From contig NZ_LWQU01000143.1 of NCBI RefSeq assembly GCF_001650635.1, positions 1 through 34,039 on the forward strand: 34,039 bases of DNA. The letters run 5' to 3'. Position 1 is the stretch's first letter, and each line of letters opens with the position of its first letter. Positions 1 to 8,256 of the stretch are shown here, in pieces. This DNA is from Magnetospirillum moscoviense (GTDB taxonomy: Bacteria; Pseudomonadota; Alphaproteobacteria; Rhodospirillales; Magnetospirillaceae). The position numbers were made by a program, and so were the translations under genes. Under the pieces are notes generated by a model, which saw only the letters and a list, made by a program, of their open reading frames with translations, did no database searches and was not told the DNA's origin.

Positions 1-90
1 CAAGTCATGAAAAACGCTATTCTGATGCCGCACGGTGTTGCTCCAATTCGTGTCCAGGAGACGCGCCAAACGTCTGAACACGAGTAGAAT
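1..90 (+). CDS. possible 3' end of a gene entering from the left edge
   Basis: Frame 1 is open from the first base to a TAG at 88-90 and would encode 29 residues ending in TSEHE, with no stop before it. The stretch is visibly less GC-rich than the rest of the window. There is no start codon context, domain or recognisable motif, and an open frame this short is weak evidence. It could be the end of a real gene, a remnant of a mobile element, or simply intergenic DNA. No function is assigned. Confidence 0.2.
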
Positions 91-112
91 CAACGCCGTG
101 CACTCAGTCCAC

Positions 113-168
113 TAAATTAAACCGGACAGCAGTGGGTCAAGCCCGAGGGTGACGAGAGGAATATCCGG
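113..168 (-). terminator. possible terminator or intergenic repeat downstream of serA
   Basis: Read on the minus strand, CCGGA (168-164) can pair with TCCGG (126-122). A small internal hairpin, GGG-CTTGA-CCC, lies between them, and the structure is followed by a T-rich run (121-113). That arrangement could end serA transcription. The core GGGTCAAGCCCGAGGGTGAC (134-153) resembles one arm of a palindromic intergenic repeat that I remember from alphaproteobacterial genomes. The outer stem is only 5 bp, so the terminator call is tentative. Confidence 0.3.
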
Positions 169-190
169 CTCCACCAAACTCAGACAAACT

Positions 191-1768
191 TTAGAACGAC
201 AAGGCCTTGGCCTGGACCACCTGCGGCAGCTTGCGCACCTCTTCCAGCACCTTGTCGCTGATCGGCTGATCGACCTGGGTCAGCAAGATGGCGTCGCCGC
301 CCGATTCCGACCGGCCCAGATGGAAGGTGGCGATGTTGATGCCGTGGCTGCCCAACAGCGTACCCAGGGCGCCGATGAAGCCCGGCTTGTCCTGGTTGGT
401 GACGAACAGCATGTGCTCGCCCAGCTCGGCCTCGATCGGGATGTCCTTGATCGACACCACCCGGGGCTTGTCGCCGCCGAACAACGTGCCGGCCACCGAA
501 CGGGTGCGGGCCTCGGTGACCACCGTGACGCGGACCAGGGTGTGGTAGTCGCCATCACGCTCGTTGCGGCTTTCCGAGATGTCGATGTCACGCTCGCGGG
601 CCAGCACCGGCGCGTTGACCATGTTGACCGCTTCCACCATCGGCTTCAGCAGGCCTTCCAGGATGACGGCGGTCAGCGGCTTGGTGTTCAAGGTGGCGAC
701 ATGGCCCTCGAACTCGATCTTGACCGCCTTCAGGGCGTGCTCGGTCAACTGGCCGGCGAAGCTGCCCAATTGGCCGGCCAGCTTCATGTAGGGGCGCAGC
801 TTGGGCGCGTCCTCGGCCGACACCGACGGCATGTTCAAGGCGTTGGTCACCGCCCCGGTCAGCAGATAGTCGGCCATCTGCTCGGCCACCTGCAGGGCCA
901 CGTTTTCCTGCGCTTCCGAGGTGGACGCCCCCAGATGCGGGGTGCACACCACCTTGTCCATGCCGAACAGGCCGTTTTCCTTGGCCGGCTCGACCTTGAA
1001 CACGTCCAGGGCGGCGCCGCCGACCTGGCCGGATTCCAGCGCCACCTTCAGATCTTCCTCGACCACCAGACCGCCACGGGCGCAATTGATGATGCGCACG
1101 CCCTTCTTCATCTTGGCAATGGCCTTGGCATCGATGACGTTGCGGGTGGCCTCGGTCAGCGGCGTATGCAGCGTGATGAAGTCGGCGCGGGCGAACAAGG
1201 TGTCGAGGTCGACCTTCTCGATCGACAGGTCGCGGGCGCGCTCGGCCGACAGGAAGGGATCGTAGCCGACCACCTTCATCTTCAGGCCCAGGGCGCGGTC
1301 GGCGACGATGGCGCCGATATTACCGCAGCCGATGATGCCCAGCGTCTTGCCGGTCAGCTCGACACCCATGAACTTCGACTTCTCCCACTTGCCGGCGTGG
1401 GTCGAGGCGTTGGCCTGCGGAATGTCGCGGGCCAGGGCGAACATCATGGCGATGGCGTGCTCGGCGGTGGTGACCGAATTGCCGAACGGCGTGTTCATCA
1501 CCACGATGCCGCGCGCGGTGGCGGCCGGCACATCGACATTGTCGACGCCGATGCCTGCGCGGCCGACCACCTTCAGGTTGGTGGCGGCGGCCAGGATGTC
1601 GGCGGTGACCTTGGTGTTCGAGCGGATCGCCAGACCGTCATACTGGCCGACGATGGCCTTCAACTCGTCGGGAGCGAGGCCGACCTTGACGTCGGTCTCG
1701 ATGCCGCGATCCTTGAAGATCTGCACGGCGGCCGGGCTGAGCTTGTCGCTGATCAAAACCTTGGGCAT
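191..1768 (-). CDS. serA: D-3-phosphoglycerate dehydrogenase
   Basis: Oxidises 3-phosphoglycerate to 3-phosphohydroxypyruvate with NAD, the first committed step of serine synthesis in the cytosol. The 525-residue length fits the long SerA type. It has an N-terminal catalytic and nucleotide-binding core, an intervening domain (about 310-450) and a C-terminal ACT domain (about 452-525) that usually binds serine for feedback inhibition. The Rossmann motif GCGNIG is at 147-152. The catalytic Arg231 (in CARGG), Glu260 (in KVEPA) and His278 (in TPHLG) are all present. The ATG start has a GGGGAAG ribosome site a few bases upstream. It lies 66 bp downstream of serC on the same strand, so the two probably form an operon supplying consecutive pathway steps. 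Identification is secure. Confidence 0.97.
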   Translation of the reverse strand: MPKVLISDKLSPAAVQIFKDRGIETDVKVGLAPDELKAIVGQYDGLAIRSNTKVTADILAAATNLKVVGRAGIGVDNVDVPAATARGIVVMNTPFGNSVTTAEHAIAMMFALARDIPQANASTHAGKWEKSKFMGVELTGKTLGIIGCGNIGAIVADRALGLKMKVVGYDPFLSAERARDLSIEKVDLDTLFARADFITLHTPLTEATRNVIDAKAIAKMKKGVRIINCARGGLVVEEDLKVALESGQVGGAALDVFKVEPAKENGLFGMDKVVCTPHLGASTSEAQENVALQVAEQMADYLLTGAVTNALNMPSVSAEDAPKLRPYMKLAGQLGSFAGQLTEHALKAVKIEFEGHVATLNTKPLTAVILEGLLKPMVEAVNMVNAPVLARERDIDISESRNERDGDYHTLVRVTVVTEARTRSVAGTLFGGDKPRVVSIKDIPIEAELGEHMLFVTNQDKPGFIGALGTLLGSHGINIATFHLGRSESGGDAILLTQVDQPISDKVLEEVRKLPQVVQAKALSF

Positions 1769-1793
1769 GGATATTCTTCCCCGGATGTGGAGC

Positions 1794-1822
1794 GGGCGCC
1801 GCCGGTTGATCCGACGGCGCCC
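1794..1822 (-). other. serC-serA intercistronic stem-loop
   Basis: A 12-bp stem with one G-U pair (1794-1805 against 1811-1822) closes a 5-base loop. It sits between the serC stop and the serA ribosome site. Read toward serA it has no T tract, so it is more likely an mRNA-stability or processing structure than a strong terminator. Read on the plus strand it is followed by a pyrimidine-rich stretch, but no plus-strand gene ends here. Confidence 0.5.
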
Positions 1823-1834
1823 GTCTTCTTTGGA

Positions 1835-3013
<1,179 letters not shown>

Positions 3014-3142
3014 AAAAATAACCCTCCCTCGCAGAAGGGACGCGGCCCGTTGGGGGGCCTTGGCCCGGCGCGGAGTGTAGCAGCCGCCCGTGCCCAGGCA
3101 AGGAGAGTCTTTTTGAACGATGCTAGGGTGAGCGGAATTCCG

Positions 3143-3322
3143 GCCGGGACGGGCCGCGTTTCGCGCCCAAAGCCCGCCCGGCGTCTGAGGGAGCCCGGAA
3201 CGGGCCGCGTTTCGCGCCCAAAGCCCGCCCGGCGTCTGAGGGGGCCCGGGACGGGCCGCGCTTCGCGCCCAAAGCCCGCCCGGCGTCTGAGGGGGCCCGG
3301 GACGGGCCGCGCTTCGCGCCTA
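3143..3322 (-). repeat. 51-bp GC-rich tandem repeat starting at a stop codon
   Basis: The element CGGGCCGCG recurs at 3150, 3201, 3252 and 3303, a strict 51-bp period, giving three full units and a partial fourth. Read with the upstream gene (minus strand), each unit is GCGCGAAGCGCGG, then a hairpin GGCCCG-TCC-CGGGCC, then a spacer ending in GGCGGGCTTTGG. The array begins immediately at the TAG stop (3322-3320) of the OmpA-like gene. Units differ by a few C/T changes, the copies nearest serC being the most diverged. A related array follows the aminotransferase gene at 15756. The rest of the 306-bp gap (3014-3142) holds only the serC ribosome site and no clear promoter. Confidence 0.85.
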
Positions 3323-4420
3323 ACGCCCGACCAGCACCGCGTCGACGCGATCGGGCGAGCCGCCGTCCGTCTTGTTGCCCAAGGCCCGCATCTCGACGCG
3401 GGTCGAGCGTACGCCCTGGTCCAGCAGGAACTTGCGCACCTCGATGGCCCGCGACAACGACAGGCGCCGCGCCTTCGAGGCATTGGCCTCGTCGCCCGAG
3501 GCGTAGGCCAGCAATTGCAGGCTCAGGGCCTCCTCCTTTTCCATCCGCTTGGCCAGCGAAATCAATTCCGACTTGGCGGAATCGGGCAGTTTGAAATCCT
3601 CGCCGGCATAACGCACCGACAAGGTGTCGCCCTTCAGGGCCACCGCAGGGCTGGCGATTGCGGCCACCTGCGGCACCACCGGAGCGGGCGCGGCCACCGG
3701 CGGGGTCAGCACCGCCAGCGGCATCGGCGCAGGAGCCGGAGCCGGCGTTTCGACTTTGGCGACGGGAGCGACGGGGGCGACGGGAGCGACGGGAGCGACG
3801 GCAGCAACGGGGGCAACCGGCATCGGCGCGGCCACCTTGGGGGCCGGCACTTCCGGCAGCGAGATATGCGGACCCGTCGGCTTGGCCAGCTCGGGCTTGA
3901 CTTCCGGCTTGGCCGGTTCGGGCTTGACCACCGGAAGCTCGGCGATTTGCGGCTTGGGCGGCACCGCCGGCTTGGCGACGGGGGCCGGAACCGGAACCGG
4001 CTTGGTCTCGGCGACCTTGGGCTCGGGTTGCTTGATCTCGACCGGCTTCTGGGTCGCCTGAATCAGTTCGGCAATGGCGGGCATTTCCACCTTGGCCGCA
4101 ACCGGCTGCGCCTTCGGCTTGGCCGGGGCTGCCGGCTTGGCGGCGGCGGGCTTGGCGACGGCTTGCTGGAACGGGCGGAACTGGGGCTGGGCCTTTTGCC
4201 GCTGGCCCGGCATCTTCAGCGCGGCCTGGGTGGCCGGGTGGTTCTCACGGCGCAGCATGGCGGCCAGATTGGGGTCTTGGCCCAGGTTTTCCAGCACCGC
4301 CCAGTTGACCTCGACGCTGGGGTGGGCGTCGCCGCCGACGACATACTGGGCCGACGCCATCGGAGCCAGACCACTCAACAGCGCCGAAAGCGCGAAAATC
4401 CGCCAAGCCGTCTTTGCCAT
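3320..4420 (-). CDS. secreted proline/alanine-rich protein with OmpA-like C-terminal domain
   Basis: A 366-residue envelope protein. The chosen ATG gives a clean signal peptide ending ASA|QY at about residue 24; a start 34 codons upstream would bury it, and a GGGG run lies a short way upstream. The mature N-terminus is followed by a long Pro/Ala/Lys/Val-rich linker with PVA repeats. The C-terminal ~100 residues have the OmpA-like pattern, with a Gly-Asp after the strand, RRLSLSRAIEVRKFL and a final RVDAVLV, which usually binds peptidoglycan. The linker could span the periplasm. It lies 127 bp downstream of the suhB-type gene on the same strand. Its stop codon is the first base triplet of the 51-bp repeat array. 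A specific function is not recognised. Confidence 0.8.
   Translation of the reverse strand: MAKTAWRIFALSALLSGLAPMASAQYVVGGDAHPSVEVNWAVLENLGQDPNLAAMLRRENHPATQAALKMPGQRQKAQPQFRPFQQAVAKPAAAKPAAPAKPKAQPVAAKVEMPAIAELIQATQKPVEIKQPEPKVAETKPVPVPAPVAKPAVPPKPQIAELPVVKPEPAKPEVKPELAKPTGPHISLPEVPAPKVAAPMPVAPVAAVAPVAPVAPVAPVAKVETPAPAPAPMPLAVLTPPVAAPAPVVPQVAAIASPAVALKGDTLSVRYAGEDFKLPDSAKSELISLAKRMEKEEALSLQLLAYASGDEANASKARRLSLSRAIEVRKFLLDQGVRSTRVEMRALGNKTDGGSPDRVDAVLVGR
3761..3814. repeat. 9-bp coding repeat in the OmpA-like gene
   Basis: Six adjacent 9-bp units of the form GACGGGAGC or a one- to two-base variant. On the minus strand they encode Ala-Pro-Val repeats in the linker of the OmpA-like protein. 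Such tracts can change unit number by slippage, and 9 bp preserves the reading frame. Confidence 0.8.
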
Positions 4421-4547
4421 CACAGAACAACCCCGCTTTGCACGCCAATCGCGCGACAGACTAACCGATGCCCAGCCAGCGTACAACAATACGATCACTC
4501 TAGGCCAAGAGCGACCATGCACGGGAAATATTTATAATTTCCAAATA

Positions 4548-5345
4548 TCAGCCACGAGCCTTGCGCAGCAACGAAACCAGTTTGGAATGCAATTGATCGT
4601 TGGCGGCAACGATGTCTCCGGTCGCCAGCATATCGCCCTTGCCGTCGAAGTCGCTGACATAGCCGCCCGATTCCTTGACCAGCACGATGCCGGCGGCGAT
4701 GTCCCACGGCTTGATGCCGGATTCCCAATAGCCCTCGCAGCGGCCGGCGGCGACATAGGCCAGGTCCAGGGCGGCCGAGCCGAAGCGGCGCACGCCGGCG
4801 GTTTCCTGCATCACTGCGGTCAGTTCCTTGATGAAGACGTCCTGACCCGGGCGGCCGCGATGGGGAATGCCGGTGGTCAGCACCGATTCTTCCAGCTTGC
4901 GCCGGGCCGACACGCGCAGGCGCCATTCGTTCAGATAGGCCCCGGCCCCCTTCTCGGCATGGAACAGGGAATCCGAGATCGGTTCATAGACCACGCCGGC
5001 GATCAGCTCGCCGTCGCGTTCCAGCCCGATCGACACCGCGAACTGCGGAATGCCGTGCAGGAAGTTGGTGGTGCCGTCGATGGGATCGACGATCCACCGG
5101 TGGCTCTTGTCGTCGCCGCCGACCTCGCCGCCTTCTTCCAACAGGAAACCAAAGGCCGGGCGGGCCTTGGACAGCTCGGCGCGGATGGTCTTTTCCGCCT
5201 TCAGGTCGGCCGAGGACACGAAATCCGAGGTCCCCTTCATCGACACCTGCAGTTTCTCGACCTCGCCGAAGTCGCGCACCATGCCGCGGCCGGCCTTGCG
5301 GGCGGCGCCCATCATCACGTTGAGAACGGGGGAACGAACGATCAC
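4548..5345 (-). CDS. suhB: inositol monophosphatase family protein (SuhB-type)
   Basis: A Mg-dependent, Li-sensitive-type sugar-phosphate phosphatase, probably acting on inositol-1-phosphate or a related monophosphate. In E. coli SuhB also binds RNA polymerase/NusA for rRNA antitermination. The 265 residues match the family. Metal ligands are visible: Glu70-Glu71, the DPIDGT motif (Asp87, Asp90) and WD at 214-215. The start is GTG (5345-5343), chosen because AGGAG lies 8 bases upstream and no ATG fits better. A strong terminator-like hairpin belonging to efp ends only about 20 bases before the start, so expression is from readthrough or a promoter overlapping the terminator. The exact substrate is not determinable here. 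Confidence 0.9.
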   Translation of the reverse strand: MIVRSPVLNVMMGAARKAGRGMVRDFGEVEKLQVSMKGTSDFVSSADLKAEKTIRAELSKARPAFGFLLEEGGEVGGDDKSHRWIVDPIDGTTNFLHGIPQFAVSIGLERDGELIAGVVYEPISDSLFHAEKGAGAYLNEWRLRVSARRKLEESVLTTGIPHRGRPGQDVFIKELTAVMQETAGVRRFGSAALDLAYVAAGRCEGYWESGIKPWDIAAGIVLVKESGGYVSDFDGKGDMLATGDIVAANDQLHSKLVSLLRKARG

Positions 5346-5366
5346 CGGCGGATCTCCTGAGGCTCG

Positions 5367-5408
5367 AAAAACAAGGCCGCTCCCCGGGGATGTACCCTGG
5401 GAGCGGCC
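5367..5408 (-). terminator. rho-independent terminator after efp
   Basis: On the minus strand a 10-bp perfect stem, GGCCGCTCCC (5408-5399) against GGGAGCGGCC (5384-5375), is followed at once by TTGTTTTT. It lies 19 bases past the efp stop and about 10 bases before the ribosome site of the suhB-type gene. Confidence 0.85.
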
Positions 5409-5427
5409 AGAAAGACAACTGCGATGA

Positions 5428-5991
5428 CTACTTGGCGCGCTCGACGTACGAGCAATCGCCGGTCATCACCACGATCTTCTCGCCCTCGGCGATGAAGGGC
5501 GGCACCAGAATCTTCAGGCCGTTCTCCAGCTTGGCCGGCTTGTAGGACGACGACGCGGTCTGGCCCTTGACCACCGGGTCGGCCTCGACCACCGTCATGA
5601 TCACCTTTTCCGGCAGCGCCACCGAAACCGGCGAGCCCTCGATGAAGTCCACCGCGACCACCATGCCGTCCTGCAAGAAGGCCTTGGCCTCGCCCAGGAT
5701 CTCGGCCGGCAGGTTGAACTGCTCGAAGTTTTCCTGGTCCATGAAGGTGATGGCGTCGCCGTCGGCGAACAGGAAGGTGCATTCCTTTTCTTCGACGTTG
5801 CACTTCTCGACGGTGTCGGCGGTGCGCCAGCGTTCGTTGGTCTTGGTGCCGGTACGGATGTCGCGCATCTCGACGGTGATGAAGGCGCCGCCCTTGCCGG
5901 GCTGGACGATGGCGGTCTTCAGCACGGCCCACTGGCGGCCGTTATTCTCGATGATGTTGCCGACGCGAATCAGATTGGCATTGATCTTCAT
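5428..5991 (-). CDS. efp: translation elongation factor P
   Basis: EF-P binds ribosomes stalled at polyproline stretches and promotes peptide-bond formation. The 187 residues comprise the usual KOW-like domain and two OB folds. The modifiable lysine is Lys33 in the loop QPGKGGAF, the lysine type that EpmA/EpmB modify. The C-terminal signature region around KGQTASSSYKPA is present. The ATG chosen gives the canonical N-terminus MKINANLIRVGN; an upstream in-frame extension falls inside epmB and is not protein-like. The gene lies 37 bp downstream of epmB on the same strand and ends in a strong terminator. The proline-rich OmpA-like protein 1 kb away is the sort of substrate that needs EF-P. Confidence 0.97.
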   Translation of the reverse strand: MKINANLIRVGNIIENNGRQWAVLKTAIVQPGKGGAFITVEMRDIRTGTKTNERWRTADTVEKCNVEEKECTFLFADGDAITFMDQENFEQFNLPAEILGEAKAFLQDGMVVAVDFIEGSPVSVALPEKVIMTVVEADPVVKGQTASSSYKPAKLENGLKILVPPFIAEGEKIVVMTGDCSYVERAK

Positions 5992-6028
5992 GATATATCC
6001 ACGGCTTTCCGGAAAATTGGCGCGGACC

Positions 6029-7090
6029 CTAGCAGGTTGGCCCGCCCTTCGCAACCGGATAGGCATGGACGACACCGTCGGCGTCCTGCACGCCGTCCTC
6101 GACCAGCCAGTCGGGGCCGATCGGCACCTTGCCGGCCCCGCCCGGAATGTCCAGCACATAGGTCGGCTGGGCGATGCCCGACAGGCGGCCGCGCAAGGCA
6201 CGCATCAAGGCCTGGCCTTCTTGGATGGTCGGGCGCAGGTGGCTGGTGCCCGGCACCAGGTCGGGGTGATGCAGGTAATAGGGCCGCACCCGGGCGCGGA
6301 TCAGGGCGCGAAACAGCGCCTCGAGCACCCCGGCATCGTCGTTGACCCCCTTCAGCAGCACGGTCTGGGCGATCAGCGGGATGCCGGCATCGGCCAGCCG
6401 GGCCAAGGCCGCCCCCGCCCCGCCGGACAATTCGCGCGGATGGTTGACGTGAACCGACACCCAGGCGGGCGGCCCGGACCGCAAGGCGGCCACCAGCTCG
6501 GCCGTCACCCGTTCGGGCGTGGCGATGGGGACGCGGGTGTGAAAGCGGGTCAGTTCGACATGGCCGATGGATGCCGCCCGCGCCGCCAGGTCGGCCAGGC
6601 GGGCGGCATTCAGCATCAAGGGGTCGCCGCCGGTGAAGATGATTTCCCGCAGGTCGGGCCGCGCCGCCACATAGGCGAAGGCGGCATCCAGCTCTGAGGC
6701 CGACAAGGTGGCGTCGGCATCACCGACGCGGTCCTTCCTGAAGCAGAAGCGGCAATAAACCGGGCAGACCAGGATCGGCTTGATCAGCACCCGGTCGGGA
6801 TAGCGGTGCACCAGCCCCTTGACCGGACTATAGGCTTCGTCGCCGATCGGGTCGGCGCGCTCCTCGGCGCTGGTGACCAGCTCGTCCGGGCTGGGCACGA
6901 ACTGGCGCGCGATGGGGTCGTTTTCCTGGCCCGCCACCATCAGCTCGGCCAGGGCCGGCGGCACCGCGATCGCCGTGGTCTCGGCCAGAAGGTCCAGCGC
7001 CGCCGAAGGGCGGGCCAGGCCGGCCTCCACCAGCTCGGCGGCGGTGCGCAGGGTGCGACGGTGACAGACGGGGGGCTTCGCTTGTAGCAT
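6029..7090 (-). CDS. epmB: EF-P (R)-beta-lysine-forming aminomutase, lysine 2,3-aminomutase family
   Basis: A radical SAM, PLP-dependent enzyme converting (S)-alpha-lysine to (R)-beta-lysine for attachment to EF-P. The 353 residues match the short EpmB type rather than the longer catabolic lysine 2,3-aminomutase. The [4Fe-4S]/SAM cysteines are C109-x3-C113-x2-C116. The PLP lysine is expected at Lys321 in DIPGGAGK. The ATG at 7090 is the only sensible start. It is divergent from epmA with only 26 bases between start codons, and upstream of efp by 37 bp on the same strand. That linkage to both efp and epmA makes the EpmB assignment much more likely than a metabolic aminomutase. Confidence 0.93.
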   Translation of the reverse strand: MLQAKPPVCHRRTLRTAAELVEAGLARPSAALDLLAETTAIAVPPALAELMVAGQENDPIARQFVPSPDELVTSAEERADPIGDEAYSPVKGLVHRYPDRVLIKPILVCPVYCRFCFRKDRVGDADATLSASELDAAFAYVAARPDLREIIFTGGDPLMLNAARLADLAARAASIGHVELTRFHTRVPIATPERVTAELVAALRSGPPAWVSVHVNHPRELSGGAGAALARLADAGIPLIAQTVLLKGVNDDAGVLEALFRALIRARVRPYYLHHPDLVPGTSHLRPTIQEGQALMRALRGRLSGIAQPTYVLDIPGGAGKVPIGPDWLVEDGVQDADGVVHAYPVAKGGPTC

Positions 7091-7116
7091 CGCCGCCGGT
7101 TCTAAAGGATTTTGCC

Positions 7117-8160
7117 ATGACAGGTAAAGAAAGCTGGCGCCCCGACATCTTCGCCGCTCGCCGCGCCGCCCTCGAGGTGCGCGGCCGGGTGATGCGGACG
7201 GTTCGCGCCCATTTCGAGGCGGCCGGATTCACCGAGGTCGAAACCCCCTGCCTGCAGGTCAGCCCGGGGCTGGAACCCCACCTGAAGGCCTTCGCCACCC
7301 GGCTGGAAAGCCCGTGGGGCGAGCCCGCCGCCACCATGTACCTGCACACCAGCCCCGAATTCGCCATGAAGAAGCTGCTGGTGGCGGGGATGGAGCGCAT
7401 CTTCCAGGTCGCCCGGGTGTTCCGGAACGGCGAACGTTCCGCCACCCACAGCCCGGAATTCACCATGCTGGAATGGTACCGGGCGCGCGGCACCATCGCC
7501 GACATGATCGACGACACCACCGCCTTGGTGCGCGACTGCGCCGCGGCGGCCGGAACCCGGCGATTGGTGCGCGGCCAACGCTGGTGCGACCCGTTCCAAC
7601 CGTGGCGGCTGCAGTCGCTGGCCGAAGCCTTCGATCATTATTGCGGCATCGATCTCTTGGCCACCACCCCCGACCCGTGGGCGCCCAACACCGCAGCGCT
7701 GAAGGCCGAAGCCGCCCGCATCGGGGTGTCGGTGTCCGAGACGGATCGCTGGGACGATGTCTTCTTCAAGATCCTGCTGGACCGCATCGAGCCCCATCTG
7801 GGCGATGGCGTGCCGACCATCTTGCATTCCTATCCGGTGTCGCTGGCGGCGCTGGCCCGGCCCAGTCCGGCCGACCCACGGGTGGCCGAACGGTTCGAGG
7901 CCTATGCCTGCGGCGTCGAATTATGCAACGCCTTTGGCGAACTGACCGACGCCGCCGAGCAACGCCGCCGCTTCCAGGCCGACATGGACCTGAAAGAGGC
8001 GCTGTACGGCGAACGTTACCCCATCGACGAGGACTTCCTGGCCGCCCTGGAAGCGGGAATGCCCCCATCGGCCGGCAACGCCCTGGGCATTGACCGACTG
8101 ATCCAGCTGATCGCTGGGGTGGAACAACTTGAAGGCGTCCTTTGGCTCCCGGTTGCATAG
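7117..8160 (+). CDS. epmA: EF-P lysine ligase (GenX/PoxA type)
   Basis: A truncated class II lysyl-tRNA synthetase homologue that activates (R)-beta-lysine with ATP and transfers it to the EF-P lysine. The 347 residues comprise only the catalytic core, without the anticodon-binding domain of LysS. Class II motif 2 is seen as VFRNGE (about 101-106) followed by HSPEFTMLEWY. Motif 3 is GNALGIDRL (about 320-328). AAAGGA lies upstream of the ATG start. It is divergently transcribed from epmB-efp, so promoters in both directions must overlap coding sequence. No EpmC (EF-P hydroxylase) gene is seen in the window. Confidence 0.95.
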   Translation: MTGKESWRPDIFAARRAALEVRGRVMRTVRAHFEAAGFTEVETPCLQVSPGLEPHLKAFATRLESPWGEPAATMYLHTSPEFAMKKLLVAGMERIFQVARVFRNGERSATHSPEFTMLEWYRARGTIADMIDDTTALVRDCAAAAGTRRLVRGQRWCDPFQPWRLQSLAEAFDHYCGIDLLATTPDPWAPNTAALKAEAARIGVSVSETDRWDDVFFKILLDRIEPHLGDGVPTILHSYPVSLAALARPSPADPRVAERFEAYACGVELCNAFGELTDAAEQRRRFQADMDLKEALYGERYPIDEDFLAALEAGMPPSAGNALGIDRLIQLIAGVEQLEGVLWLPVA

Positions 8161-8196
8161 TCGAAAATAGTCTCGCCCCTGCGGAAATTTCATACC

Positions 8197-8223
8197 TTGG
8201 TATTACAAAAATCAGAATAATAT
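8197..8223 (+). promoter_or_regulatory. possible sigma-70-type promoter for the histidine kinase
   Basis: The 96-bp gap between epmA and the kinase gene is AT-rich for this genome. It contains TTGGTA (8197-8202) and TAATAT (8218-8223), 15 bases apart. The spacer is shorter than the usual 17, so this is a candidate only. Confidence 0.35.
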
Positions 8224-8256
8224 GGGACGGGTCTTTCCTGGGGGGAGCGCCGGACG

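Noticed and set aside
3143-3322. CRISPR array
   Set aside because: The 51-bp units are head to tail without unique spacers, and no cas gene is present.
3050-4537. Plus-strand frame encoding 17-residue repeats and Gly/Arg-rich sequence
   Set aside because: It is the reverse of the 51-bp repeat and of the OmpA-like gene. It has no plausible start or fold.
4524-4542. AT-rich hairpin GGAAAT...ATTTCC after the suhB-type gene as a terminator
   Set aside because: The stem is only 6 AT-rich base pairs and lacks a T run, so it is too weak to list.
6029-7090. Catabolic lysine 2,3-aminomutase instead of epmB
   Set aside because: The protein is short and lies with efp and epmA, while no lysine-fermentation genes are nearby.
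7117-8160. Lysyl-tRNA synthetase lysS
   Set aside because: There is no anticodon-binding domain and the length is about 350 residues; linkage to efp favours EpmA.
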